In this document: positions 1-9,407 of the stretch, one piece after another | How the letters are laid out: each line of letters opens with the position of its first letter | Numbering within the stretch: position 1 is the stretch's first letter | Source: JAIVGV01 sp032229975 | GTDB taxonomy: Bacteria > Acidobacteriota > Blastocatellia > Pyrinomonadales > Pyrinomonadaceae | DNA length: 64,000 nucleotides | Assembly (NCBI GenBank): GCA_032229975.1 | Contig: JAVXVG010000001.1 | Location: forward strand, 1 to 64,000 | Reading direction: 5' to 3' | Program-made: the position numbers and the translations under genes | The notes under the pieces: model-generated | Told to the model about the DNA's origin: nothing | The model's database searches: none | What the model saw: only the letters and a program-made list of their open reading frames with translations

Positions 1-102
1 CATTGTTAGAGGTTTTGGGCGCACGAATAATCGGCGGGGTTTGAATGCTCACCCCGCGCCGCCCCTTGTTCTGATAACCCCTTGCTCGTAGATGACTGTC
101 GG

Positions 103-393
103 TTAACGCTTGTCACTCTTATCCACGACCGACTTGAGAGCCTGAAACGTGGGCGGCCACAAGCCAACGAAGATGCCCGCCTGTTTGTTGCCACTGAAGA
201 AGAGCGCGAGCGACGCGCCGATTGACCCGATGGTCAGAATGTGAAACAGGCTGATGCCCGTCGATTCGACCGTCGTGTTGTCGATGGTTTTAAGTATCGT
301 CTCCGCCTTGTCGGTCTGCGTCGCGAGACTTCCGCCGCCGGTCATGCTTCCCGTCCCCGTGTTCGTCGCTTTACCTAAACCTTGTGCTGACAT
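103..393 (-). CDS. small membrane protein, unknown function
   Basis: A 96-residue protein with a Gly/Thr/Ser-rich N-terminal third and one or two hydrophobic segments (about residues 47-68 and 72-84), so probably membrane-associated. The start is supported by GGAGG and AAGGGG purine runs just upstream on the minus strand (about 399-413). It follows the 53-residue membrane peptide by 27 bp and is probably co-transcribed with it. I do not recognise the family and assign no function. The first 100 bases of the window, downstream of its stop, show nothing else I can support. Confidence 0.6.
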   Translation of the reverse strand: MSAQGLGKATNTGTGSMTGGGSLATQTDKAETILKTIDNTTVESTGISLFHILTIGSIGASLALFFSGNKQAGIFVGLWPPTFQALKSVVDKSDKR

Positions 394-420
394 ATTAGTT
401 CCCCTTGCCTCCTCGGAATT

Positions 421-582
421 TTACCCTCTGTCTTTAACGCGCCCTTTGAGCGCGGCGATGGCGAAGAGCACGGCGAGCGATGCGCCTGCGATCAGAAATC
501 CCGATAGAGGGCGGGCCTTCGCCGCCCCGCCCTTCGCCCCGCCGCCCTCGGACGCCACCTTCGCCGCCGCTACCCTTTGCAT
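421..582 (-). CDS. 53-residue single-TM peptide, unknown function
   Basis: A short reading frame starting ATG at 582 and stopping TAA at 421-423. The first 26 residues are Ala/Gly/Lys-rich, then one clear hydrophobic segment (starting SGFLIAGASLAVLF, about residues 27-45), then a basic tail. A weak GGA precedes the start. It lies 27 bp upstream of the 96-residue membrane protein on the same strand, which makes a two-gene operon of small membrane proteins plausible. Nothing identifies the function. The TM segment and the spacing support it; its small size is the main doubt. Confidence 0.45.
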   Translation of the reverse strand: MQRVAAAKVASEGGGAKGGAAKARPLSGFLIAGASLAVLFAIAALKGRVKDRG

Positions 583-678
583 TTGTCCGGCACTCTACAC
601 GCATGACTTCGCGCCCCTGTATCTAAAAGACCACGAAAGTGACACGCCGTTTAATAATTGTTCACACGACACGACACG

Positions 679-709
679 TTGACCGACTGCGCCAGATGTG
701 CGATAGAAT
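679..709 (+). promoter_or_regulatory. possible sigma70-type promoter for enolase
   Basis: TTGACC at 679-684 and TAGAAT at 704-709 are separated by 19 bp, which is long but tolerated. They lie about 55 bp upstream of the enolase start and point toward it. Confidence 0.35.
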
Positions 710-764
710 TCGCCGAACTTTAATTCACAACTGTGGCGATAAGGGAAGGGGCGCGACAACTCAC

Positions 765-2126
<1,362 letters not shown>

Positions 2127-2130
2127 GGAC

Positions 2131-2225
2131 TCACCGCCGCAGACACGAGAGAGCGCAGAGTTAACGCAGAGAAGATTGCTTAACTCTCTGCGCACCTTCT
2201 CGTGTCCTCTGTGTCTCTGCGGTGA
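2131..2225. repeat. word-repeat hairpin after eno
   Basis: An imperfect inverted repeat starting 4 bp after the enolase stop. The outer arms TCACCG and CGGTGA pair, and both arms are made of variants of GCAGAGACACAGAGGACACG, closing near GAGTTAA/TTAACTC. It is not followed by a T-run, so it does not look like a standard terminator. The ACAGAGG/ACGGAGG words recur in the outer arms of the repeat at 17146-17311. Confidence 0.75.
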
Positions 2226-2260
2226 ATCTCGTTCTGAATTAGAGACCTTGATCGCCGAAG

Positions 2261-3064
2261 ATGTCGATGATGCCCACCAACACGAAGCAGCCTTTGACGC
2301 ACTGGACGCGCGTCGGGCTCACCCTCGCGGGCGCGTCGCTGGCCGTCATGATCGCGTCGGCGTCCGTGGTCTATTTCCTGTCGGGGCGCAAGAGCGCGTT
2401 CGCCTCGCGTCAGGAGTGGGCCGGGCTCGCCACGCTCGCGACAATACTCGGCTGCTTCGCAATCGCCGGTCTCATCACGGGGGTGACGATCATCTTCGCG
2501 AAGCGTTGGGAGGCGAAGGTGGTCGCGAACCTTCGCGCCGGTCAAGGCGTACTCGCGCACTGGACTTACACTGCCGACGAGTGGCAGCACTACGCTGCGC
2601 GCGAGCAGGCGCGTGCGCGCAAGCTGTTCATCATTATCGCGTGCGTGATGACGGTGGTGCTGCTCGTCCCGTTCACGCAACTCATGCTCTCGTCGCGCGG
2701 CGGGTTCGACCGCACCATACTTGAGGCGATGCTCGTCGTCTCCGTGCCAATCGCGTTCGTCTTCGCGATTTTGTGGGTCGTCACAGTGATGCCCACGCGC
2801 CGCCTCTCGCGCGAAGCGCCGGGCGAGGCGTACATCTCCGCGGACGGCGCGTTGATACATGACCGTTATTACCCGTGGACGTACATGATGCAGAGCCTTC
2901 GGTCGGTCAGGCTCGAAGAGGGCGACCCTTCCGTCGTCGAGTTCACTTGGACGCAGCCGGGCTATCGCACGTCGCAATATCACAGCGTCCGCATCCCCGT
3001 CCCACACGGGCGCGAGGATGAAGCGCGCAAGTTGATCGCAAAGTTCAACTCTTCTTTAATATGA
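2261..3064 (+). CDS. four-TM membrane protein, unknown function
   Basis: A 267-residue protein with hydrophobic segments near residues 17-40, 56-79, 123-143 and 156-176, followed by a soluble C-terminal domain of about 90 residues (ISADGALIHDRYYPW, then beta-rich). The layout of paired TM hairpins plus a cytoplasmic tail suggests a PH-like or bYL-type membrane protein, but I recognise no signature. It sits between the glycolytic genes eno and gpmI on the same strand. The start could be any of the Met codons at residues 1, 3 or 4; none has a strong ribosome site. Confidence 0.7.
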   Translation: MSMMPTNTKQPLTHWTRVGLTLAGASLAVMIASASVVYFLSGRKSAFASRQEWAGLATLATILGCFAIAGLITGVTIIFAKRWEAKVVANLRAGQGVLAHWTYTADEWQHYAAREQARARKLFIIIACVMTVVLLVPFTQLMLSSRGGFDRTILEAMLVVSVPIAFVFAILWVVTVMPTRRLSREAPGEAYISADGALIHDRYYPWTYMMQSLRSVRLEEGDPSVVEFTWTQPGYRTSQYHSVRIPVPHGREDEARKLIAKFNSSLI

Positions 3065-3137
3065 ACGTGCGGTGTACTTCGTTATCACGAACGCATGCCG
3101 CACATGATCACGTCGCCAACCGAACCGGAGAAAAGTT

Positions 3138-4688
3138 TTGTTGAATCAACAGGGGCCACTCGCGCTCATCGTCCTCGACGGCTTCGGTTACAGCCCGCGC
3201 CGAGAGGGCAACGCCGTCGCTCTGGCGCAGATGCCTTACTACAACGAGTTGTTAGAGAAGTACCCACACACTTTGATCGAGGCTTCGGGCGAATGTGTGG
3301 GGCTTCCGGCGGGCGTGATGGGCAACTCGAACGTGGGCCACCTGTGCATGGGCGCGGGGCGCGTCGTCAGGACGGACGTGGAGAACATCAACCACGAGAT
3401 CGAGTCGGGCCAGTTCAAGCATAGCCTCGTCTTGAACGCCGCGATGGAGAGCGCGCTCGCGCACGACCGCGCGTTGCATTTGATGGGGCTCACCTCCGAC
3501 GGGCTCGTGCACTCTTCGCAGGAGCACGCCTACGCATTGTTGCGCATGGCGCAGGAACGTGGGGTGCGGCGAGTCTTCGTCCATTGCTTCCTCGACGGTC
3601 GCGACACACCGCCCGCGTCCGCAGACAAATACGTCACGGCGATGCGCGATAAGTGCAGAGAGATCGGCGTCGGCGAGATCGCTTCCGTGTGCGGGCGTTA
3701 CTACGCGATGGATCGAGACAAGCGTTGGGAGAGAGTGGAGCGCGCTTACAAGTTGTTGGTCGAAGGCGTAGGCGAGAGAGCGACCGATCCGGTCGAAGCG
3801 ATCAAGAAATCTTTCGAGCAAAATGTAACGGATGAGTTCGTCGAGCCAATCGTCTGCGTGCGTGATGAAACGGGCGAGCCGGTCGCGACGATCAAGGACG
3901 GCGACTCTGTGATCTTCTTCAACTTCCGCGCTGATCGCGCCAGAGAGATCACGGACGCGCTCGCCGTGCCCGGCTTCGACGCTTTCCCCACGCCGAACCG
4001 GCCCCACACGCACTTCGTCTGCTTCACCATCTACGATAAGACCTACCCTCTGCCCGTCGCCTTCCCGCCCGCGCAGCCGCGTCACGTGTTAGGTGAAGTC
4101 TTCGCCGCGCTCGGCGTGCGAAACTATCGCATGGCTGAGACGGAGAAGTACGCGCACGTCACCTACTTTTTCAACGGCGGTCAGGAGGTCGAGTTCCCGC
4201 ACGAGCGACGCCTGCTCGTGCCTTCGCCGAAGGTGGCCACCTACGATCTCGTTCCCGAAATGTCAGCCTACAAGTTGACGGATAAAATTATTCGGGCCGT
4301 CGAAGAGCGCGAGACGGATGTCTTCGTCATCAACTTCGCCAACCCCGACATGGTCGGGCACACAGGCAATCTCTCGAAGACCATCGAAGCCGTGCAGCAC
4401 GTCGATACGTGTCTCGGCTGGGTCACGAAAGCTCTACGCACTGCGCGCGGTCGGGCCATCATCACGGCGGATCACGGCAACTGCGAACAGATGATCGACC
4501 CGCGCACAGGCCACCCGCACACCGCGCACACCACCAACCCCGTCCCCTTCCTCATCATCGACGAAGCCACGCGAGGGCTCACACTTCGCGAAGGCGGCGC
4601 GCTCGAAGATGTGGCCCCCACCATGCTCGGTCTGCTAGGACTCGACAAGCCCACGGAGATGACCGGACGCGACCTGCGCGAAAGCTGA
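3138..4688 (+). CDS. gpmI: 2,3-bisphosphoglycerate-independent phosphoglycerate mutase
   Basis: Interconverts 3- and 2-phosphoglycerate using Mn2+ and a phosphoserine intermediate. At 516 residues it is full length. The metal-binding LIVLDGFGYS (Asp14) and the catalytic Ser64 in MGNSNVGHLCMGAG open the protein; VINFANPDMVGHTG and ITADHGNCEQM near the C-terminus give the other metal ligands. The start is TTG at 3138, placed by GGAG seven bases upstream; the next codon is also TTG. It supplies the enolase substrate and shares its strand, so coordinated expression is plausible. Confidence 0.97.
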   Translation: MLNQQGPLALIVLDGFGYSPRREGNAVALAQMPYYNELLEKYPHTLIEASGECVGLPAGVMGNSNVGHLCMGAGRVVRTDVENINHEIESGQFKHSLVLNAAMESALAHDRALHLMGLTSDGLVHSSQEHAYALLRMAQERGVRRVFVHCFLDGRDTPPASADKYVTAMRDKCREIGVGEIASVCGRYYAMDRDKRWERVERAYKLLVEGVGERATDPVEAIKKSFEQNVTDEFVEPIVCVRDETGEPVATIKDGDSVIFFNFRADRAREITDALAVPGFDAFPTPNRPHTHFVCFTIYDKTYPLPVAFPPAQPRHVLGEVFAALGVRNYRMAETEKYAHVTYFFNGGQEVEFPHERRLLVPSPKVATYDLVPEMSAYKLTDKIIRAVEERETDVFVINFANPDMVGHTGNLSKTIEAVQHVDTCLGWVTKALRTARGRAIITADHGNCEQMIDPRTGHPHTAHTTNPVPFLIIDEATRGLTLREGGALEDVAPTMLGLLGLDKPTEMTGRDLRES

Positions 4689-4761
4689 CACTTACATTCT
4701 CAATCGCTGGATCAGACGAATTTTTAACGTCAACGACGTATGCCGCCTCTGCCTGTGAAAG

Positions 4762-4825
4762 TGGAGATATACTGCGCGACGCAGGATATCACGCTCATAA
4801 GGAGTGATATACTGCGCTCTGCGGG
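4762..4825. repeat. 40-bp-spaced direct repeat containing GATATACTGCGC
   Basis: Two near copies of a roughly 24-bp unit (around 4762-4785 and 4802-4825) share GATATACTGCGC and a following GC-rich half. They lie in the gap between gpmI and the lower-GC secreted protein gene. They could be operator sites or a duplication scar at the edge of the proposed cassette array. Confidence 0.4.
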
Positions 4826-4870
4826 TTATACAGTAGTTAGGTTGCTTCCTCCGTTGAAGGAGATTGAAAT

Positions 4871-5509
4871 ATGAGAATCAAATGCGTTGGCTTACTCATC
4901 CTGTTGATTTTTCTCTCTTCGGTCCTCACCTCCGCGTCTCCTTGTGGTAAGAGCGGAATGACTGTCTTGCGGGCTAATGACGGCAGCGGGTTTATCTTCT
5001 ATGTTTTTCGAGAGGGGCCTGATTTCGCCTTTGAGCTTCCCGGAAAAGAAATTTCCTTACCTGAAGACTTGTCGGGCCCGCGAAGGTTTTTGATCAACGG
5101 GATTCATTTTGAAAGTCTGTTAGTTAAACCCTCCGCCTTTATGAAGCCGGAAAAGGGCCTTGCTGATTTGGAGATTCTAAAAAAGCAACAAGCCTACGAA
5201 TTTGAGTTTATGCAAAAAACGCCGACGCCGCTGAGGCAGCTCATTGAACTTGGACCGCGAGAAAAGCCGGCAGCTAACGGGCAACCAAGTTTCACCTTCT
5301 ATCTTTGGGAGGCCGCTGACCCGTACGATCCAAAAGGCGCTCGCCAGTATTTTCTTTCCACGGTGTCGGGCGGCGAAGTCATCGTACTCAGTGCCATCGT
5401 GCCGGATCAAGCAAGAGAGGGTGAGGCGATGCAGGCATTTAATAGCTATGCGAGTTCATTCCAGCACGTGCTCAAAAAAGAACAGTGCCCAGAGAAGGCG
5501 TCGCGATGA
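4871..5509 (+). CDS. secreted protein of unknown function (possible cassette gene)
   Basis: A 212-residue protein with a clear signal peptide (hydrophobic residues 6-20, cleavage likely after LTSAS, near Cys25). The mature part has no family signature I recognise; it is rich in aromatic beta-strand-like stretches (FIFYVFREGPDFAFELPG). A near-perfect AAGGAG ribosome site precedes the ATG. Codon use is more AT-rich than in gpmI upstream. The stop is 14 bp before an attC site, the usual arrangement of an integron cassette, so recent acquisition is plausible. Confidence 0.75.
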   Translation: MRIKCVGLLILLIFLSSVLTSASPCGKSGMTVLRANDGSGFIFYVFREGPDFAFELPGKEISLPEDLSGPRRFLINGIHFESLLVKPSAFMKPEKGLADLEILKKQQAYEFEFMQKTPTPLRQLIELGPREKPAANGQPSFTFYLWEAADPYDPKGARQYFLSTVSGGEVIVLSAIVPDQAREGEAMQAFNSYASSFQHVLKKEQCPEKASR

Positions 5510-5523
5510 TTGCTAAGGGCGCA

Positions 5524-5609
5524 ATCTAACAACGGCATGCACCCGACGCCCTGCCACGAACTCTCTCATGAAATTTGAATAGGGGCGCGGGTGATGCTGG
5601 GCGTTGGGC
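5524..5609 (+). other. integron attC recombination site
   Basis: An 86-bp site with R'' ATCTAAC (5524-5530, fits RYYYAAC) and R' GTTGGGC (5603-5609, fits GTTRRRY). Inside, GCAT (5535-5538), CACCCG (5540-5545) and CGCCC (5547-5551) pair perfectly with GGGCG (5583-5587), CGGGTG (5588-5593) and ATGC (5594-5597). G5539 and A5546 on the left arm are left unpaired. Extrahelical bases on one arm, an unpaired spacer next to the R boxes and a variable central loop (5552-5582) are the defining features of folded attC sites. The bulged A matches the position seen in classical aadA-type sites. Confidence 0.8.
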
Positions 5610-5660
5610 TGCTTCGCGTTAAGCTATTACTTTTGTAGATCGAGACGAGGAAAATTTAGT

Positions 5661-7418
5661 ATGCACAAACTATCGCGCGTGATCATCTTGCTGAGTGGCA
5701 TTGTTATTTTTACCGCTCAAGTGTCTTTAGCTCAAGAAGCATCTTCGTCAACTGCACAAGTTGAAGCGCAGCAGCTTGAACAGCGCAAGCCCATCGAACG
5801 CGAGTTGAAAGCGGGAGAAACACACGCCTATAAGATCACGCTCGAAGCAGGACAGTTTCTCAATGCCGCCGCCAACCAGCGCGGCATTGACGTTGTGGTG
5901 CGAATCTTCGCGCCGGACGGAAGCAAGATTGCCGAGATTGACTCGCCGAACGGCACGCAGGGCGACGAGCCAATCGCGCTCGAAGCTAAAACAGCCGGAA
6001 CGTATCGCATCGAAATCGCCTCGCTCGACAAGGACGCAAAGCCCGGTCGCTACGAGATCAGAATCAACGAGTTGCTGTCTGCTAAAGATTACGCGGCGCG
6101 GCTCGCCGAAAACAGACGCAAACAGCAAGCGTCGATTGCGTGGCTGAAAGCCAATGCGATTACTATCAAGACGGTCGAGGCCGGAAACGGTTTTCAGGAT
6201 TTGCAGCCGCTCAAAAAGGTTTTCAAAGACACGCGCTTTGTCGGCTTGGGCGAGGAGACGCACGGCACGCGCGAGTTCTTTCAGTTCAAACACAGGATGC
6301 TCGAATTTCTTGTACGCGAAATGGGCTTTCGCGTTTTCGCCATCGAAGCGAGTTATGCGGCTTGTCAAAATATCAACGATTATGTGATGGGCAAAACCGA
6401 CGACGGCGCGAAGGCTCTCGACAGCCAAGGCTTTTGGACTTGGAACACAGAAGAAGTGCGGGCCATGATGGATTGGATGCGAAAGTATAATCAAAGCGTT
6501 CCGGTGGATAGACGAGTCAAATTCGTCGGCTTCGATATTCAAAACAACGATAGTGGAAAGGAAAAGTTGCTTGCATACTTGAAGCGAGTCGCGCCCGAAC
6601 GCGCCGCTCGAACGGAAACTTTTTTCAAAGTTAACGATCAGGAATTGTCCAACACGGCCTTTTCTGGAAAAGGCGATAAAGCTAAAGACGCGCTGGCAAA
6701 ATTCGTCGAACTGAAAAATCAATACAACGATCTATTCGTCTTTCTCGAAATCAACGGCGCGAATTTAGCGACGAAATCAAACGCAGCCGAGTACGAGCAG
6801 ATGCGTGAATACGCCCGCGTCGTCGCGCAATACATTGATGCTTACAGCCGTAGAGATTTGGGCAGCGTCGTTCAGCGCGATCTTTACATGGCGGACAATT
6901 TCCGCCGCCTTGTCGAGCGCGAACCGGCGGGAACGCGCTTCGTCGTCTGGGCGCACAACGGACATATTTCGACCACAGACAACGACGGCGCTTATCCGAC
7001 CTTTGGCTATCACCTGCGGCGTTTTTACGGCAAAGATTATTACGCGCTCGGCTTTAGCTTCAATCAAGGCTCGTTTCAATCGCGCGAGGCGCAGCCGAAA
7101 GACCCATCCAAAAGAATGTTGATGTCTTTTACGGCAACTGCCGCGCCCGCCGAATCAATCGACTGGTATCTGGCGCAAACGGGCGCAAAAATTCTGCTCG
7201 TAGATTTTCGCTCGTCGCGCAAGAACGTGGAGATCGGCGAATGGCTCGCCGCGCCGCATCCGATGCGTTCGGTCGGCTCAACGTATGCGCCCGCTTCGGA
7301 GGGAAGTTCGTTTGCGCTGACCACACTCAGCAAAGAATACGACGGCCTGTTTTTTATTGACACGGCGACGCGAGCGCGCCCGAATGCATCAGTCAAAAAC
7401 GTTGCCTCAGCACAATGA
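5661..7418 (+). CDS. erythromycin-esterase family protein with N-terminal PPC-like domain
   Basis: A secreted 585-residue protein. A signal peptide (residues 1-24, ending VSLAQ) is followed by a beta-rich domain of about 100 residues (KAGETHAYKITLEAGQF ... GRYEIRINEL) resembling bacterial pre-peptidase C-terminal domains. An erythromycin-esterase-type domain (PF05139) follows, with GLGEETHGTREFFQFKH, FAIEASYA, GFDIQNND and WAHNGHIS, which carry the Glu and His residues of the family. Members include macrolide esterases EreA and EreB, but many homologues have unknown substrates, so antibiotic resistance cannot be claimed. The ATG at 5661 follows a GAGGAAAA site. It lies between an attC and an attC-like site; ereA genes are known integron cargo. 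Confidence 0.85.
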   Translation: MHKLSRVIILLSGIVIFTAQVSLAQEASSSTAQVEAQQLEQRKPIERELKAGETHAYKITLEAGQFLNAAANQRGIDVVVRIFAPDGSKIAEIDSPNGTQGDEPIALEAKTAGTYRIEIASLDKDAKPGRYEIRINELLSAKDYAARLAENRRKQQASIAWLKANAITIKTVEAGNGFQDLQPLKKVFKDTRFVGLGEETHGTREFFQFKHRMLEFLVREMGFRVFAIEASYAACQNINDYVMGKTDDGAKALDSQGFWTWNTEEVRAMMDWMRKYNQSVPVDRRVKFVGFDIQNNDSGKEKLLAYLKRVAPERAARTETFFKVNDQELSNTAFSGKGDKAKDALAKFVELKNQYNDLFVFLEINGANLATKSNAAEYEQMREYARVVAQYIDAYSRRDLGSVVQRDLYMADNFRRLVEREPAGTRFVVWAHNGHISTTDNDGAYPTFGYHLRRFYGKDYYALGFSFNQGSFQSREAQPKDPSKRMLMSFTATAAPAESIDWYLAQTGAKILLVDFRSSRKNVEIGEWLAAPHPMRSVGSTYAPASEGSSFALTTLSKEYDGLFFIDTATRARPNASVKNVASAQ

Positions 7419-7443
7419 CAGAGAGGCAATTACTAAACGCGCC

Positions 7444-7612
7444 GCCCAACAAGCCCTTCGAGCGCGACGCCTCGACTTCTGACTATGCTCCCGCGACGAC
7501 GTTGCACGGCAAGTAATTCGCCTTGACGTGCCGACAGCCTGCCTCTCATCATTCCTTCCGCGATGAACCTTGAATGACATTCGCCGTGCGCCGGTTGATC
7601 CGGGCGTTGGAG
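7444..7612 (+). other. degenerate attC-like site
   Basis: The left arm looks like a typical attC start: R'' GCCCAAC (7444-7450), then AAGCCCTTCGAGCGCGACGC. The right arm ends GGGCGTTGGAGC (GTT at 7606-7608), but the last consensus position is wrong and the inner arms pair only partly (GCCC and a TCGAGC/TCAACC-like stretch with mismatches). The 169-bp span is at the long end for attC. It may be a decayed or hybrid site, or a chance resemblance. Confidence 0.35.
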
Positions 7613-7628
7613 CGTGGATCATAGTGTC

Positions 7629-7850
7629 ATGGAAACAGGCGTGGAATTTCCTCTGACTGTGACCTTTGAAGACGGCTCGACTGAGCGGTATGAGAGTGTC
7701 GAAAGTCTGGAACAGGATTTAGAGGATTTCGATTCCGACGTGGATGTTCAGTGTCGCGTCGCGGATGGGCGCGGGCGGGCTGTGCGGCTCAAGGTGAAGA
7801 TGCTGGAAGTGAAAGAAGCCTCCCTCATCGATCACGATCGGCCCTCGTAA
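7629..7850 (+). CDS. small acidic cytoplasmic protein, unknown function
   Basis: A 73-residue protein from ATG 7629 (a GTG at 7614 in the same frame is possible and would add five residues). It has alternating beta-like and acidic segments (TVTFEDGSTERYESVES, LEDFDSDVDVQCRV) and no signal peptide or TM segment. It begins 17 bp after the degenerate attC-like site, and its composition returns toward the GC-rich host norm. The stop is 10 bp from the convergent gene. I recognise no family. Confidence 0.6.
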   Translation: METGVEFPLTVTFEDGSTERYESVESLEQDLEDFDSDVDVQCRVADGRGRAVRLKVKMLEVKEASLIDHDRPS

Positions 7851-7859
7851 CACTATAGC

Positions 7860-9389
7860 TTAAGAGGCGACGCGCTGATCGAGATCGGAGAAGAGCGGCA
7901 CGAGTGCGGTGTGCGATGCGCTCGCGGATTTCGTGAGTCTGAACCAGTCGAGCACGAAGTTGCTTGCGCTGAAGCCGAGCCGGGCATCGAGCGTGAAGAG
8001 TCTGCGAGCGAGTTCGCGGTGGATCGCGCGCTCGAAGGCGCGTTCGATCTCTGCGTGCGCGCCATCGAGACCTTCGATGAGTGAAGTATCCAAGTCCTGA
8101 CCGTCGCGTGCGCGTCGCCAAGCGAACTCGTAGAGTCGCAGTCGCCCTTCGTCTTCAACCTCGCCGGTAACTATGACGACAAGATGCGTCGCCTCCGTCT
8201 GCGCGACCGTCTCGCTGATGCGACGCGCGAAGGCGGGCGTGAGATCGCCATCGCGCGTGACGAAGAGAAACGAGTGGCCGCACACCTCAGCCGCGAGATA
8301 CGACTCGCCGTGCGCCGAAGCAGGCCCCGAAGCGATCTCGCTGTCGGGCACGCCGAGCGAGCGCACGATCTTATAGATGCGATTGTTCAGCCACGATCCG
8401 TCTTCAAGTAGCGCGACGGCCAGCCAAGACGGGTTGACCGTCTCCTCGATGACTTCATCTGCGACGGGCGCGGCGCACAGGCTGCACTTCGCACGGCTTA
8501 TCGTGATCGCGGCGAGCGAGTCGGGCGTCGGCAGATCGAAGAGCGCATGGCCCGACTTGCGACAACTCACGCGCACCTCTCGCTCCAATAGTCCCGCGTC
8601 GATCATCCGCTCTAAGGGGACGCCGCCGATCTGCGTTGCTTCGGCGAAGAGTCTGCGTGCGGAATAACCTTCGCGTCGCATCTCCTGCACGCGCCGCAGG
8701 AAGAGTCGCACCTGTCGGCTCTCCATCAACTCGGTGGCGCGCAGATAGCCGCGCGCGCCGCCCTTGCAACGGGCGACGACGGCGAAGTCCGTCGGCTGGA
8801 TGGCGATGAAGCGGGCCAGCCCCTGCGACGAAGAGCCCGCGCGCGACTTCCAGCAAGGCAGATCGTAACTCTCTTCACCCGCATCCGCCGACGCATCTTC
8901 GTGTGCACTTGCAGGCGCAGTAGCATCAGTTGATACAGTATCGTTAGACGATGCAGTCGCTTGATTGCTTCTCTCGATGCTTCTCTCGATCTTGATCAGC
9001 GACTCGCGCACGTCGCGGCAGAAGCGGTCGAGCTTGACGAGCGGCTCCGTCGTCTCGATGTTGTAAATTATTCCTGCGCTCAAGTCTTCCGTAGAGAGCG
9101 CACCGAACGTGATGAAGAAGACGCAATCGCGCGCGCAGAACAGATCGCCCGGCATGTATGCGCCGTTCGACTGTGACGCGAGGCGGGCCATGCAACGACG
9201 TTCAAGCTCCGCCGACGCTGCTTCAACCTCACTCGTGTCGCCGACACCGGCCACGAGCAACTCGAAGCGTCGCCGGCTCGCGGCGCGCATGAGCGGCGCG
9301 TGACCGCGCGCGCAGAGCGCGTCGAGCAGGCGCAGGCGCTCGCCTTCATTCAGCGAAAGCGACAGGCTATTGCTCTGGATAAAAAGCAT
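7860..9389 (-). CDS. uncharacterised protein in the DUF4388/TonB-C operon
   Basis: A 509-residue soluble protein without signal peptide or TM segments. The N-terminal half (to about 140) is alpha/beta, then a Ser/Thr/Ala/Asp-rich linker (about 140-175), then a domain containing RAKCSLCAAPVADE, a CxxC pair that could bind metal, and an alpha/beta C-terminal region. No known family signature is visible. It starts 18 bp after the DUF4388 protein's stop, so it is translated from the same operon. A regulatory or gliding-type role next to a DUF4388 protein is conceivable, but nothing in the sequence shows it. Confidence 0.65.
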   Translation of the reverse strand: MLFIQSNSLSLSLNEGERLRLLDALCARGHAPLMRAASRRRFELLVAGVGDTSEVEAASAELERRCMARLASQSNGAYMPGDLFCARDCVFFITFGALSTEDLSAGIIYNIETTEPLVKLDRFCRDVRESLIKIERSIERSNQATASSNDTVSTDATAPASAHEDASADAGEESYDLPCWKSRAGSSSQGLARFIAIQPTDFAVVARCKGGARGYLRATELMESRQVRLFLRRVQEMRREGYSARRLFAEATQIGGVPLERMIDAGLLEREVRVSCRKSGHALFDLPTPDSLAAITISRAKCSLCAAPVADEVIEETVNPSWLAVALLEDGSWLNNRIYKIVRSLGVPDSEIASGPASAHGESYLAAEVCGHSFLFVTRDGDLTPAFARRISETVAQTEATHLVVIVTGEVEDEGRLRLYEFAWRRARDGQDLDTSLIEGLDGAHAEIERAFERAIHRELARRLFTLDARLGFSASNFVLDWFRLTKSASASHTALVPLFSDLDQRVAS

Positions 9390-9407
9390 TGTTCGCCGTT
9401 TGTGCGA

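Larger units (their letters stand above)
4836..7612 (+). mobile_element. probable integron-type gene cassette pair (CALIN-like), no integrase in window
   Basis: Three positions in one orientation look like integron recombination points, and they divide the segment into two cassette-sized units. They are GTTAGGT at 4836, GTTGGGC at 5603 inside a well-formed attC, and GTTGGAG at 7606 in a degenerate attC-like site. In each unit a single gene starts 35-60 bp after a GTT and is followed by the attC or attC-like site, as in known cassettes. Both genes read as visibly lower in GC than their flanks. The central attC is strong; the outer boundaries are inferred. No integrase or attI is visible. Confidence 0.5.

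Noticed and set aside
639..764. Upstream extension of the enolase frame
   Set aside because: The extra 42 residues match no enolase; the ATG at 765 has the ribosome site and the conserved N-terminus.
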